DNA of 21,148 bases from NCBI GenBank assembly GCA_030428695.1, contig JAUIEM010000151.1, positions 1-21,148 on the forward strand. The letters are read 5' to 3'. A model generated the notes under the pieces. That model was not told the DNA's origin, did no database searches, and saw only the letters and a list, made by a program, of their open reading frames with translations. Positions 1 to 8,334 of the stretch are shown here, piece after piece. How positions within the stretch are numbered: the stretch's first letter is position 1; each line of letters starts with the position of its first letter. This stretch comes from a bacterium (GTDB lineage: Bacteria > Planctomycetota > J058 > JAJDCP01). A program made the translations under genes and the position numbers.

Positions 1-365
1 TGCCGGTGCCGGGGACGCTGGCGCTCGGGGCCTGCGGGCGGCTGGAGGCGCGGCCGGCGACCGGGCCGGGGAAGGCCCGCGGCCTGGAGGTGTGCGTCGC
101 GGGCCGGGGGCCGCTGCGGGTGCGTGCCTGGCGTCCGGGGGATGCGCTGCGCCCGCCGGGGACCGGCACCCGCAAGCTGCGCCACCTGCTGCGGGAGGCG
201 GGCGTGCCGGCGGGCTGGCGCGGCGCGGTGCCGGTGGTGTGCGACGCGGAGGGGGTGCTGTGGCTGGCGGGGTCCTGCCTCGCGGCGCGGGCGTTGCCCC
301 GGGCCGAGGAGCGCTCGACCCTGATACGGTGGGAGCCGGGGGATTTTGCGGCGAGTTTTTTCTAG
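1..365 (+). CDS. tilS: tRNA(Ile)-lysidine synthase TilS, C-terminal part (5' end outside window)
   Basis: TilS uses ATP to attach lysine to the wobble cytidine of the tRNA-Ile CAU anticodon, so the tRNA reads AUA instead of AUG. Only the last ~120 residues are in the window. The reading frame is open to the left edge and ends in TAG at 363-365. The visible part matches the TilS C-terminal domain: an R-x-W-RPGD segment, then P-x-G-TGTRKLRHLL, then VPAGWRGAVPVVCD and a WLAG segment. These correspond to the family pattern RPGD, KKLK-x-x-L, IP-x-x-R-x-x-x-P. The catalytic N-terminal PP-loop domain (SGGxDS) must lie upstream and is not visible. A GTG at 6 could be read as a start, but it falls inside the domain. 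The next gene downstream is a tRNA, which suits the role but is common and proves nothing. Confidence 0.82.
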   Translation, partial: PVPGTLALGACGRLEARPATGPGKARGLEVCVAGRGPLRVRAWRPGDALRPPGTGTRKLRHLLREAGVPAGWRGAVPVVCDAEGVLWLAGSCLAARALPRAEERSTLIRWEPGDFAASFF

Positions 366-391
366 CCAGGGCGGGGAGCGAGCAGTATGGT
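363..391 (+). promoter_or_regulatory. Candidate sigma-70-type promoter for the tRNA-Thr gene
   Basis: TAGCCA (363-368) and TATGGT (386-391) are separated by 17 bases. Each matches its consensus (TTGACA, TATAAT) at 4 of 6 positions. The predicted start of transcription, near 398, is a few bases before the mature tRNA at 404. The -35 element overlaps the tilS stop codon. The assignment rests only on spacing and position, so it is tentative. Confidence 0.35.
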
Positions 392-403
392 GTTCCACCG
401 GTT

Positions 404-475
404 GCTCGAGTAGCTCAGTGGTAGAGCACAGCTTTCGTAAAGCTGGGGTCGAGGGTTCGAATCCCTCCTTGAGCT
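404..475 (+). tRNA. tRNA-Thr (anticodon CGT)
   Basis: A full cloverleaf can be drawn by hand. The acceptor stem is 404-410 with 468-474 (GCTCGAG/CTTGAGC, one G-T pair). The D stem is GCTC/GAGC (413-416, 424-427). The anticodon stem is CAGCT/AGCTG (429-433, 441-445) with loop TTCGTAA and anticodon CGT at 436-438. The variable loop is 446-450. The T arm is GAGGG-TTCGAAT-CCCTC (451-467). Position 475 is the discriminator T. CCA is not encoded. CGT decodes ACG threonine codons, useful in a genome this GC-rich. Structure and anticodon are unambiguous. Confidence 0.96.
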
Positions 476-502
476 TTGGCTCGGTGATTCAACCGGGATG
501 GA

Positions 503-527
503 GGCACTCCCCCACGGAGTGCCTTTT
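503..527 (+). terminator. Rho-independent terminator after the tRNA-Thr gene
   Basis: A perfect 8-bp stem, GGCACTCC (503-510) with GGAGTGCC (516-523), encloses a 5-base loop (CCCAC) and is followed by TTTT at 524-527. It lies 28 bases past the tRNA and 47 bases before the next start codon. It therefore separates the tRNA transcript from the downstream gene. Confidence 0.85.
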
Positions 528-574
528 CGCATCCGGCCTTCCTTCGCATCCGGCGTGACTTCCCAGGGGGTACG

Positions 575-1327
575 ATGCGCGTCCGATTCCTCGGCACCGG
601 CAACGCCTTCAACAGCTCCGCGAAGGGCAACCAGTGCCTGGCGGTCGAGGTCGGGGACGCGAGCTGGTGGCTCGACTGCGGACCGACCTCGGTGCTGCAG
701 GCCGCGCGCTTCGACGTCTCGCTCGACACGCTGCAGGGCGTCTGCCTGACCCACCTGCACGGCGATCACGGCCTCGGCCTGCCGATGCTGCTCCTGCACC
801 TGCTCTACATCGAGCGCCGCGACGCGCCCTTCTACGTCGTCGGCCCCCCGGGCACCGAGGCGTACGTGCAGGCCGCCTGGAAGCTCGCCTACCCCGACGT
901 CTCCCAGCGCCCCCTCAGCTTCCCCCTCGAGGTGATCGAGCTCGACGGGGAACGTGCCGAGACGGTCGACCTCGCCGGCGTCTCCCTCGAGACCCGGGCG
1001 ATGGCCCACACCATCCCGGTCAACGGCTACCGCCTGCGTTACGGTCCGCACACGCTCGCCCTCAGCGGTGACACCGGCACGACCCCCGCGCTCGACGCCC
1101 TCGGGGCGGACGCCGACCTGCTCGTGATCGAGTGCAGCTTCATGGAACCCTTCGGCCGCGCGCTGCACATGTCGGTCGCCGAGCACCGCGCCGGCCTGCC
1201 CTACGGCGCCCGCCAGGTCGCGCTGATCCACACCGGACCGGATGTGTGGGAGCAGCGGGAAGCGCTCGCCGCCGAGCTCGGGGTCGTCTTCCCCGCGGAC
1301 GGCGACGTGATCGCGCTGCCGACTTGA
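575..1327 (+). CDS. Metallo-beta-lactamase-fold hydrolase, RNase Z-like
   Basis: This 250-residue protein is a probable cytosolic zinc-dependent hydrolase. It begins MRVRFLGTGNAF, the usual first strand of RNase Z/ElaC-like proteins. It has LDCG near residue 34 and the metal-binding motif THLHGDH at about 59-65 (H60, H62, D64, H65) followed by GLGLP, as in RNase Z. Later ligands appear as AMAH, SGDTGTT (aspartate) and LIHTGPD (histidine). It is about 60 residues shorter than typical RNase Z (~310), and I do not see the long exosite arm used to bind tRNA. Function as the tRNA 3' endonuclease is therefore unproven; a related phosphodiesterase or lactonase-like role is possible. The ATG at 575 follows AGGGGG (565-570). 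There is no signal peptide. It lies alone between the tRNA terminator and a 194-base gap. Confidence 0.85.
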   Translation: MRVRFLGTGNAFNSSAKGNQCLAVEVGDASWWLDCGPTSVLQAARFDVSLDTLQGVCLTHLHGDHGLGLPMLLLHLLYIERRDAPFYVVGPPGTEAYVQAAWKLAYPDVSQRPLSFPLEVIELDGERAETVDLAGVSLETRAMAHTIPVNGYRLRYGPHTLALSGDTGTTPALDALGADADLLVIECSFMEPFGRALHMSVAEHRAGLPYGARQVALIHTGPDVWEQREALAAELGVVFPADGDVIALPT

Positions 1328-1360
1328 GACCGGCCGTCCACGATTCGTCCCAGAGCGGAC

Positions 1361-1375
1361 CGTTGAGTCTCAACG
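1361..1375. promoter_or_regulatory. 15-base perfect palindrome upstream of the lipoprotein gene, possible operator
   Basis: CGTTGAG-T-CTCAACG is a perfect inverted repeat (7 bp arms, 1-base centre). It lies 33 bases after the upstream gene's stop and about 150 bases before the lipoprotein start. It is not followed by a T-run, so it is not a classical terminator. The size and symmetry suit a dimeric regulator site, but no partner copy or regulator gene was identified. Confidence 0.3.
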
Positions 1376-1521
1376 CGAGACGAATTGCTGTTGCACTCCT
1401 GGGGTGTGTCTGCCCGTCCCTCCGCTATGGACAAGGGGATGAAGGGTCACGCTGGTCCTGAGTACCTCTTCGGCACGTCGCTTGCAAACGATTCCTCCAG
1501 CAAGAACCCTCTGGAGGCTCC

Positions 1522-1854
1522 ATGATTCGTCGCGTCGCCGTCCTCTTCGCCGTGCTCCTGTTCAGTGGCTGTGGGACCCTCGTGACCCTCCCGGACATGC
1601 AGCCCTACGGGGGCATGCAGAAGAACGTGCACACGGCCGGCTCGCGCCTGAGCAACACCGGGGACAAGCTGGTCAGCGTCGCCGATCTCCCCCTGAGCTT
1701 CTGCCTCGACACCGTCCTCCTGCCCGTCACTCTGCCCGTCTGGCTCGCGACCCCGAGCGACCCCGAGCCCCTCGTGCTCGAGGACAGCTCGAACCTCGAT
1801 ATCACCTTCGCGACCGTCGCCGCCGCCGACCTCCCCTACAACCGCCGCCCGTAG
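1522..1854 (+). CDS. YceK/YidQ-type small lipoprotein
   Basis: This 110-residue predicted envelope lipoprotein has an N-terminal hydrophobic stretch and a lipobox at LFSGC (Cys about 17). Lipidation at that cysteine is expected. After it come GTLVTLPD, PYGGMQ, then DLPLSFCLDTVLLPVTLP. Enterobacterial YceK and YidQ share the pattern GCGT/GCGS...PYGG...DLPxSxxxDTLLLP, so family membership is well supported. The family's biochemical role is unknown. A second cysteine lies in the DLPLSFCLD segment. The ATG follows TGGAGG (1512-1517). The gene appears monocistronic; the next gene starts 123 bases on. Confidence 0.78.
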   Translation: MIRRVAVLFAVLLFSGCGTLVTLPDMQPYGGMQKNVHTAGSRLSNTGDKLVSVADLPLSFCLDTVLLPVTLPVWLATPSDPEPLVLEDSSNLDITFATVAAADLPYNRRP

Positions 1855-1977
1855 ATCCCGCCCAGCCCTGCGCTCCCGCCGCCGTCGGAAAAAAATGTCC
1901 GCGCGCGGCGCGTTCCTGCGGAAGAATAGAAGGAGCCCGTCGCACACTGCGGGCACACGCCGCCGGAGCCCGTTCCG

Positions 1978-2514
1978 ATGAAGACCACCACCCGCCTCGC
2001 CACCGCAGCGCGTCGCGCCGGCGACGACGGGAGGCCGCTGCGAGCGCAGCTCTTCGAGCGCGTGCTCGGCCGCATCCACGCCTACTTCGTGCGCCTGATC
2101 TGGGATCCGCACGCCGTCGATGACTGCCTGCAGAACACCCTCCTGCGCCTCGAGCTGTCCCTGCAGAGCGGCCGCTACGATCCCCAGCACTCCTTCAACC
2201 GCTGGATGTGGCTCAAGGCCCACGGCGTCTACGTCGACTTCTGCCGCAAGCGCTCCCGCCTCGCGCGGCCCCTGCCGGGGCCCGAACCCCAGGCCGATCC
2301 GCTGCGCCGGGTCGACGCCCGGCTCGACGCCGCGGCACTGCTCACGCGCCTGCGCCGCACGCTCAAGCCCGACACCCTCGAGGCCCTGATCCTCTACGGC
2401 CAGGAGGGGATGAGCCTCGGCGACATCGCCGCCCTGCAGGGCTGCCACCCGCGCACGGTGCGCCGCCGCCTGCGTGAGGCCGAGCGGCTCGCGGCCGGCT
2501 ACGAGGTCGAGTGA
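1978..2514 (+). CDS. ECF-type RNA polymerase sigma factor
   Basis: This 178-residue protein has the two-domain layout of ECF (sigma-70 group 4) factors. Region 2 spans about residues 24-92 (LFERVLGRIHAYFVRLI, DDCLQNTLLRL, then FNRWMWLKAHGVYVDFCRKR). A 25-residue linker follows. Region 4 spans about 118-172 (LKPDTLEALILYGQEGMSLGDIAAL and a helix-turn-helix ending HPRTVRRRLREAERL). It should direct RNA polymerase to a small regulon. The ATG at 1978 has GGAG about 10 bases upstream. The Ser/Thr kinase start lies 1 base after its stop, so the two are almost certainly co-translated. No anti-sigma factor is adjacent; in planctomycetes, ECF factors are often paired with Ser/Thr kinases instead. The exact ECF group was not determined. 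Confidence 0.82.
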   Translation: MKTTTRLATAARRAGDDGRPLRAQLFERVLGRIHAYFVRLIWDPHAVDDCLQNTLLRLELSLQSGRYDPQHSFNRWMWLKAHGVYVDFCRKRSRLARPLPGPEPQADPLRRVDARLDAAALLTRLRRTLKPDTLEALILYGQEGMSLGDIAALQGCHPRTVRRRLREAERLAAGYEVE

Positions 2515-2515
2515 G

Positions 2516-3526
2516 ATGGGACAGGACCGGCCGCTCTTGTACGGCAAGCTCTTCGGCGGCCCGCCCCCGCCGCTGCCCGCGGCCCAGCGCAAGCGTGTGC
2601 GCGCGCTGGCGGGGAAGCTCTTCGCCTGGGACGAGGCGAGCGGCGAGGAGCTGCTCGAGCCCGGCACGCGCTGGGGCCGCTGGCGCGTCGAGCGGGTCCT
2701 CGGCGGCGGCGGCCAGTCGGTGGTGTACCGCGTGCGGCACCTCGTCGAGCGTGACCGCGTCGCGGCCCTCAAGGTCCCCCGTGAGGGCCGTGCCCAGCGC
2801 CTTCTCGACGAGGGCGAGGTGCTGCGCCGCCTCGACCATCCGGGCATCGTCACGCTGCTCGAGGCCCCGACCCCCGAGGCCCCGGAGCTGCTGCTCGAGT
2901 ACTGCTCGGGCGGCAGCCTGGCCGAGCGGCTGCAGGTCGAAGGAGGCCTGCCCGAGGCCGAGGTGCTGCGCATCGCCCTCGAGCTGCTCGCGGCCCTCGA
3001 GCACGCGCACCAGAGCTGGATCCTGCACCGCGACCTCAAGCCGTCGAACATCCTCTTCACCCGGGACGGTACGGTGAAGATCATCGACTTCGGGGTCGGC
3101 CACCACCTGACCGAGCAGGGCGTCGGCGGTGGCCCGGGGCTGGTCGGCACGCCGCTCTACCTCGCCCCCGAGCAGGAGTCGCCGAGCGGCCGGGTCGACG
3201 AGCGCAGCGACCTCTACGCCTTCGGCAAGGTGCTGTACGCGATGCTGGTCGCCCGCTGCCCGCGCACTCTGCGGCCGGTCGAGCGGGTCCGCCCCGAGCT
3301 CGGGCCGCTGTGGTCGGACGTCGTCTTCCAGCTGACCGAGTTCGAGCCCGCCGACCGCTACGCCTCGGCCCGCGCGGTGCGCGAGGCCCTCGAGGAGCTC
3401 GCGGCGGCGCGGGAGCTCCGGCCCGCGCCGCGCGGATGTCCCGAGGACGAGCCGGAGGAAGCAGACGAAGAGGAAGCTCCGCCGCCGAAGAGCTGGTGGC
3501 GGCGGCTGCTGCGGCTACCTAGTTGA
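2516..3526 (+). CDS. Hanks-type serine/threonine protein kinase (soluble)
   Basis: This 336-residue protein phosphorylates Ser/Thr residues on protein partners. The kinase domain spans about residues 56-320: glycine loop LGGGGQSVVY (62-71), ATP-binding Lys in AALK (K86), catalytic HRDLKPSN (171-178), Mg-binding DFG (191-193), GTP-x-YLAPE (211-219) and ERSDLYAFG (229-237). All key catalytic residues are present, so it should be active. The first ~50 residues are of unknown function. The tail is very acidic (DEPEEADEEE), then KSWWRRLLRLPS; there is no transmembrane helix or sensor domain, so it is probably cytosolic. ATG 2516 is chosen because it lies 1 base after the sigma factor stop; a GTG at 2474 would add 14 poor residues. 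Its target may be the neighbouring sigma factor (inference). Its 3' end overlaps the convergent yqgE by 8 bases. Confidence 0.9.
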   Translation: MGQDRPLLYGKLFGGPPPPLPAAQRKRVRALAGKLFAWDEASGEELLEPGTRWGRWRVERVLGGGGQSVVYRVRHLVERDRVAALKVPREGRAQRLLDEGEVLRRLDHPGIVTLLEAPTPEAPELLLEYCSGGSLAERLQVEGGLPEAEVLRIALELLAALEHAHQSWILHRDLKPSNILFTRDGTVKIIDFGVGHHLTEQGVGGGPGLVGTPLYLAPEQESPSGRVDERSDLYAFGKVLYAMLVARCPRTLRPVERVRPELGPLWSDVVFQLTEFEPADRYASARAVREALEELAAARELRPAPRGCPEDEPEEADEEEAPPPKSWWRRLLRLPS

Positions 3527-4064
3527 GCTCCGGCTTCGGCGGCAGGTCGGCCCAGATGCCGTGCACCCCGCCGACCTCGCGCAGGGCCGCCTGCCAGAGG
3601 TCGTCGGTGTCCTTGGCGAACAGGGTCTCGAGGGTGGCCTCGGTCGTCAGCCACGCCCCCTCGCGGATCTCCATGTCGAGCTGTCCGCGCCCCCAGCCGG
3701 CGTAGCCGCGGAACACCCGGAAGGTCTCGTCGCTCTCGAGCAGATGGGTCAGCAGCTCGAGGTCGGCCCCGAGGAAGACCCCCGGGGGGATCGCCTCGGC
3801 CTTGAGGTCGAAGCCCGACACCTGGTGGACGATCAGCATGCGCTGGGTCTCGACCGGTCCGCCGAGGTAGATGTTCACCTCCGCGGCGCTCGCGATCGGG
3901 AGCTGCGGGAGGGCCATCCCGAGCGGCACATTGGTCGGCCGGTTGATCACGAGGCCCATCGCCGCCTCGGGCTGGTGCTCACACATGAACACCACGCTGC
4001 GGGCGAAGTTCGGATCGGACAGCATCGGTGCCGCGATCAGCAGGTGACCTTTGAGACTCTTCAT
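3519..4064 (-). CDS. yqgE: YqgE/AlgH family protein
   Basis: This 181-residue protein is close to the family's usual ~187. Features match YqgE/AlgH: N-terminal KGHLLIAAPML and DPNFARSVVFMCEH, then MGLVINRPT, YLGGPV, VHQVSGFD, FLGADLELLTHLLE, FRGYAGWGRGQLDMEI and GAWLTTEAT. In Pseudomonas, AlgH influences alginate and virulence gene expression; its molecular function is still unsettled. The start is ATG at 4064 because the family normally begins just before KGHLLIA. The longer open frame upstream overlaps the small gene at 4124-4357 in another frame and is not real coding sequence. It is last in the minus-strand block and its stop overlaps the kinase stop region (3519-3526). Confidence 0.93.
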   Translation of the reverse strand: MKSLKGHLLIAAPMLSDPNFARSVVFMCEHQPEAAMGLVINRPTNVPLGMALPQLPIASAAEVNIYLGGPVETQRMLIVHQVSGFDLKAEAIPPGVFLGADLELLTHLLESDETFRVFRGYAGWGRGQLDMEIREGAWLTTEATLETLFAKDTDDLWQAALREVGGVHGIWADLPPKPELN

Positions 4065-4123
4065 CGTCGACCGTCCGTTTCCCCCGCACGCCACCGACCC
4101 GAAGCCGCGGCGCGCGGCCGAGC

Positions 4124-4357
4124 TCAGGCTCCCGGCTTCTTCCCGCCGCGCATCGCCTTGCGTAGCTTCCGCTTCTCTTTGAGCCGCTCCTCGATCTTGG
4201 CCTTCGCCTCCTCTTTGAAGCGGCGCTTGCGCTCTTCGTCGGTCTCGGGCTGGCTCAGGCGCTCTTCCTCTTCCCGCGCGAGGCGCGCGGCCTCTTCGGG
4301 GCTCATGAAGCTCATGCCGTCGCTGGTCGCTTCCTCTTCTTCGTCGTCGTCGGCCAT
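4124..4357 (-). CDS. Small, highly charged hypothetical protein (77 aa)
   Basis: I do not recognise a family. The protein opens with an acidic run (MADDDEEEEATSDG), then SPEEAARLAREEEERL. It ends in a long basic, Lys/Arg/Glu-rich helical segment (EERKRRFKEEAKAKIEERL, KEKRKLRKAMRGGKKPGA), probably a helix or coiled coil. It has no membrane segment or cysteine. The reading frame is supported by a strong ribosome site: GAGGAGAG lies a few bases before the ATG at 4357 (minus strand). It also fits neatly between the AAA+ regulator (23 bases away) and yqgE (59 bases away) on the same strand. Charge segregation suggests nucleic-acid or protein binding, but this is a guess. Confidence 0.72.
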   Translation of the reverse strand: MADDDEEEEATSDGMSFMSPEEAARLAREEEERLSQPETDEERKRRFKEEAKAKIEERLKEKRKLRKAMRGGKKPGA

Positions 4358-4380
4358 GATCTCTCCTCTCTTCGCCTCCG

Positions 4381-5880
<1,500 letters not shown>

Positions 5881-5920
5881 CGCGACTCTCAGGGGTTTGC
5901 GCCGCTTCGTTCCGCCGCCA

Positions 5921-7165
5921 TTATAAGGAGGCCGCCCGCACTTTTCCAGCCGCCCGCCCGGCCTGCCGGATCAGCTCCCACAGCCGCACCCCGAGCGGCT
6001 CTCCGGCCGGCGGCGGAGGCGGACGCCCGGGGGGCGGCTCGACGAGACCGTCGAGGACCGCGGCGAGGTGGGCGACCCGCTCCCTGCGACCGCGCCCGGG
6101 CACCAGCGTCAGGTGTCGGGCGTGGGCGCGCGCCCCGTGGTGATCGAGGGACACGACCGGGACCCCGCGGGCGAGGGCCTCCTCGATCGTCAGCCCGTAG
6201 GCCTCGTAGTGCGAGGTCGACAGGAAAAGGTCCGCCTCGTCGAGCAGCGCCCGCTTGCGTTCTCCGGTCACGTAACCGGGGAACTCGACGGGGATGGGCA
6301 GCCGCGCCGCCCGCGCGCGCAGCTTCCGCAGATAGCGCGCCCCGCCCATGTAGGCCGCCTCCCCGCAGACGAGCACCCGCACCGGCCGCGGCCCGAGCCG
6401 GGCGAGGGCGTCGAACAGCACGTCGAGGCCCTTCTCCCACGAGATCCGCGACAGCGTCAGCCAGGTCTGCCGCCCGCCGCTGCGCCTGCGCGCCGGGCGC
6501 GGGTCCGGGGCCGCCAGCCGCCACGGCAGCGCGCGGATGCGGTCGCCGCCCGGCGCGTAGATGGCCTCGAGGCTGGAGGCCATGCCCGCGCTCGGCACGA
6601 CGAGCAGCGCGCTGGACGCGACCGCCTCGGCCTCCTTGACGAACACGAGCCGCAGCAGCTCCGGCACCGGTCCGCCGAGCCGTCGCCAGGCCGCGAAGGC
6701 GCGGACCAGGGTGCGTGGCGCGAGGAGGTCGGCGAGGTACATCCGGCAGAAGAACTCGGCGACCAGCACGTGGAAGAGGCTGACGACCACCAGGCCCGCC
6801 GCGGCGAGACGCGCGAAGGAGGGGCCCTCGGCGATGTCGTTGCAGATCACGACATCGCCCGGGCGGCCGACGCGCAGCAGAAGCTCGGTCGACGCTGCCG
6901 CGAACTCCCGCGAGAAGCGCGTGTACTCCCACTCCGACAGCGCGATCACCCGCTCCGCCCCCGCCCCCTCCAGCGCGGGGACCGGCAGGCCGATCCGGCC
7001 CTCGGCCACGGACCCCTGCGCCTTCCCCGTCGCGTAGACGTGCACCGCCCGCGGCGCATCCGACGGCAGGCTGGCGAGCGCCGCCTCGAGCACCCGCACC
7101 CCGCCGCCGACAGGACCGCGCGCGGTCGCCAGTCCGGAGGTCGCGCCGACGAAGAACAGGCTCAA
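5921..7165 (-). CDS. Glycosyltransferase, GT4-like (group 1), TTG start
   Basis: This 414-residue GT-B-fold enzyme is predicted to transfer a sugar from a nucleotide-sugar donor, probably for a surface polysaccharide or glycolipid. The N-terminal half starts SLFFVGATSG and has GPVGGGVRVLEAAL, the usual acceptor-side opening. The C-terminal half has WLTLSRISWEKGLDVLFDAL, LVCGEA, EFPGYV and SHYEAYGLTIEEALARGVPVV. That last segment holds the EX7E motif typical of retaining GT4 enzymes. TTG at 7165 is chosen because homology begins there and it overlaps the upstream gene's stop as TTGA (7162-7165), implying translational coupling. No transmembrane helix is clear. Donor and acceptor cannot be told. 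The C-terminal tail is Pro/Arg rich. The stop is TAA at 5921-5923. Confidence 0.83.
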   Translation of the reverse strand: MSLFFVGATSGLATARGPVGGGVRVLEAALASLPSDAPRAVHVYATGKAQGSVAEGRIGLPVPALEGAGAERVIALSEWEYTRFSREFAAASTELLLRVGRPGDVVICNDIAEGPSFARLAAAGLVVVSLFHVLVAEFFCRMYLADLLAPRTLVRAFAAWRRLGGPVPELLRLVFVKEAEAVASSALLVVPSAGMASSLEAIYAPGGDRIRALPWRLAAPDPRPARRRSGGRQTWLTLSRISWEKGLDVLFDALARLGPRPVRVLVCGEAAYMGGARYLRKLRARAARLPIPVEFPGYVTGERKRALLDEADLFLSTSHYEAYGLTIEEALARGVPVVSLDHHGARAHARHLTLVPGRGRRERVAHLAAVLDGLVEPPPGRPPPPPAGEPLGVRLWELIRQAGRAAGKVRAASL

Positions 7166-8091
7166 CGCAGGGGTCGCAGCTGGGGGATCTTCTGGGTCTC
7201 GCCGAGGCCGCCGATGGTCGCCGCCGAGACCCGGTTGCGGCCGGCGTGCTTGGAGCGGTACAGGGCCTCGTCGGCGGCCAGGATCAGGGTCTCGGGGCGG
7301 TCGCAGCCCGCGGCGAGCGTCGACACACCGATCGAGACGGTGAGCTCGAGGTTGGTGTCGTTGTGCTGGTAGCCCTTCTCCGTGACCGTCCTCCGGCAGC
7401 GCTCGGCCAGCACGGCCGCCCCGTCGGCGTCGGTCTTGGGCAGGAGCACGAGGAACTCGTCGCCGCCGTAGCGGCACGGCAGGTCGTGGGCGCGGAGGAA
7501 GGAGCGCAGGAGGGCCCCGAAGTGCGCGAGCACCCCGTCGCCGACGACGTGGCCGTGGGCGTCGTTGATCTCCTTGAACTTGTCGATGTCGATCAGCAGC
7601 AGGCTCAGGGGATGCTTGTAGCGCCGCGCGCGGCTGATCTCCTGGCTGAGCACGGACTCGAGGTGAGTGCGGTTGTACAGGCCGGTCAGCGCGTCCCGGA
7701 CGACCATGTTGTACATCATCTCGTGGAAGCGGATCTCTTCGCTGTCGCCGATCACCTTGAACAGCGTCGAGCCGACCTGGAGCAGGTCGCCCGCGCGCAG
7801 GGTCGCCTTCCGGCAGTTGCGGCGGTTGACGAGCAGGCCGTTGGTGCTGCCGAGGTCGACGACCCGCATGTGCCCCCGCTTGAAGAACACGCGGGCGTGG
7901 TTGCGGCTGGTGCCGTCGTGCGCCGTGCCGACGATCAGGTCGCAATCTTCGCTGCGGCCGACGATCAGCCCCTCTTCGGGGACGTCGACCTTCTTGCCGA
8001 GGAAGGGGCCGCGTACGACCACCAGCGCGTGCGCGCGGCGCTGATCGCGGGCTTCCGGGGGGATCTTGCTCGTCTTGCGTTTGTCGGACAC
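7162..8091 (-). CDS. FHA-GGDEF diguanylate cyclase (copy 1)
   Basis: This 309-residue protein makes c-di-GMP from two GTP. An FHA domain (about residues 22-115), which binds phosphothreonine peptides, shows LIVGRSEDCDL, TSRNHARV and [17 protein letters not shown] domain (about 128-295) shows RDALTGLYNRTHLE, LLLIDIDKFKEINDAHGH, an intact RYGGDEF active site (209-213) and SIGVSTL. The product-inhibition site RxxD is kept as RAHD, five residues before GGDEF. There is no signal peptide, so it is cytosolic. The GTG start at 8091 (VSDKRKTSK) is in frame and follows an AGG-type ribosome site; the longer open frame upstream lacks homology. The FHA domain suggests control by a Ser/Thr kinase; one is encoded at 2516-3526. 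A close paralogue lies at 9601-10551 on the other strand. Confidence 0.9.
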   Translation of the reverse strand: MSDKRKTSKIPPEARDQRRAHALVVVRGPFLGKKVDVPEEGLIVGRSEDCDLIVGTAHDGTSRNHARVFFKRGHMRVVDLGSTNGLLVNRRNCRKATLRAGDLLQVGSTLFKVIGDSEEIRFHEMMYNMVVRDALTGLYNRTHLESVLSQEISRARRYKHPLSLLLIDIDKFKEINDAHGHVVGDGVLAHFGALLRSFLRAHDLPCRYGGDEFLVLLPKTDADGAAVLAERCRRTVTEKGYQHNDTNLELTVSIGVSTLAAGCDRPETLILAADEALYRSKHAGRNRVSAATIGGLGETQKIPQLRPLR

Positions 8092-8187
8092 ACCTGGCCT
8101 GCGGTGACGACGACGCTCCAGGGTACGGCCCCCCCGACGGACGGACGTCGGGGAAGAGAAGGGTCGGAGCGCGCGCCTTTGCAACAG

Positions 8188-8221
8188 TTGAAGATTCGCT
8201 TCGACCTGTTTGGTGTAGACT
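8188..8221 (+). promoter_or_regulatory. Promoter-like element upstream of the M28 peptidase gene
   Basis: This lies in the 243-base divergent gap 8092-8334. TTGAAG (8188-8193) and TGTAGACT (8214-8221) are present, with 22 bases between TTGAAG and TAGACT. The same arrangement (TTGACA, 22 bases, TAGACT) lies before the second FHA-GGDEF gene. The spacing is too long for a standard sigma-70 promoter, so its nature is uncertain. No clear promoter was found for the minus-strand FHA-GGDEF gene. The rest of the gap holds only short GC-rich repeats. Confidence 0.3.
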
Positions 8222-8334
8222 GACGGGGTACAAAACGCAAGTGGACAGCGAGGAAGAAGCCCACACCATCCCGCTCTGTCCATTCCGCCGCCGTCCGGGC
8301 TCAGCCGCCGTCGGAAGCGGCGAGGAGGGAAAAG

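Noticed and set aside
1427..1525. A 32-codon open frame whose TGA overlaps the lipoprotein ATG (possible leader peptide)
   Set aside because: Any gene starting ATGA gives such an overlap. The frame has no ribosome site and only about 69% G/C at third codon positions, far below the real genes here.
1895..1981. A 28-codon Arg-rich open frame ending on the ECF sigma factor start (ATGA), containing tandem AGA-AGG codons
   Set aside because: No ribosome site precedes its ATG, its third-position G/C is lower than in the genes, and the overlap is expected by chance. AGAAGGAG inside it looks like a ribosome site but no start codon follows at the right distance.
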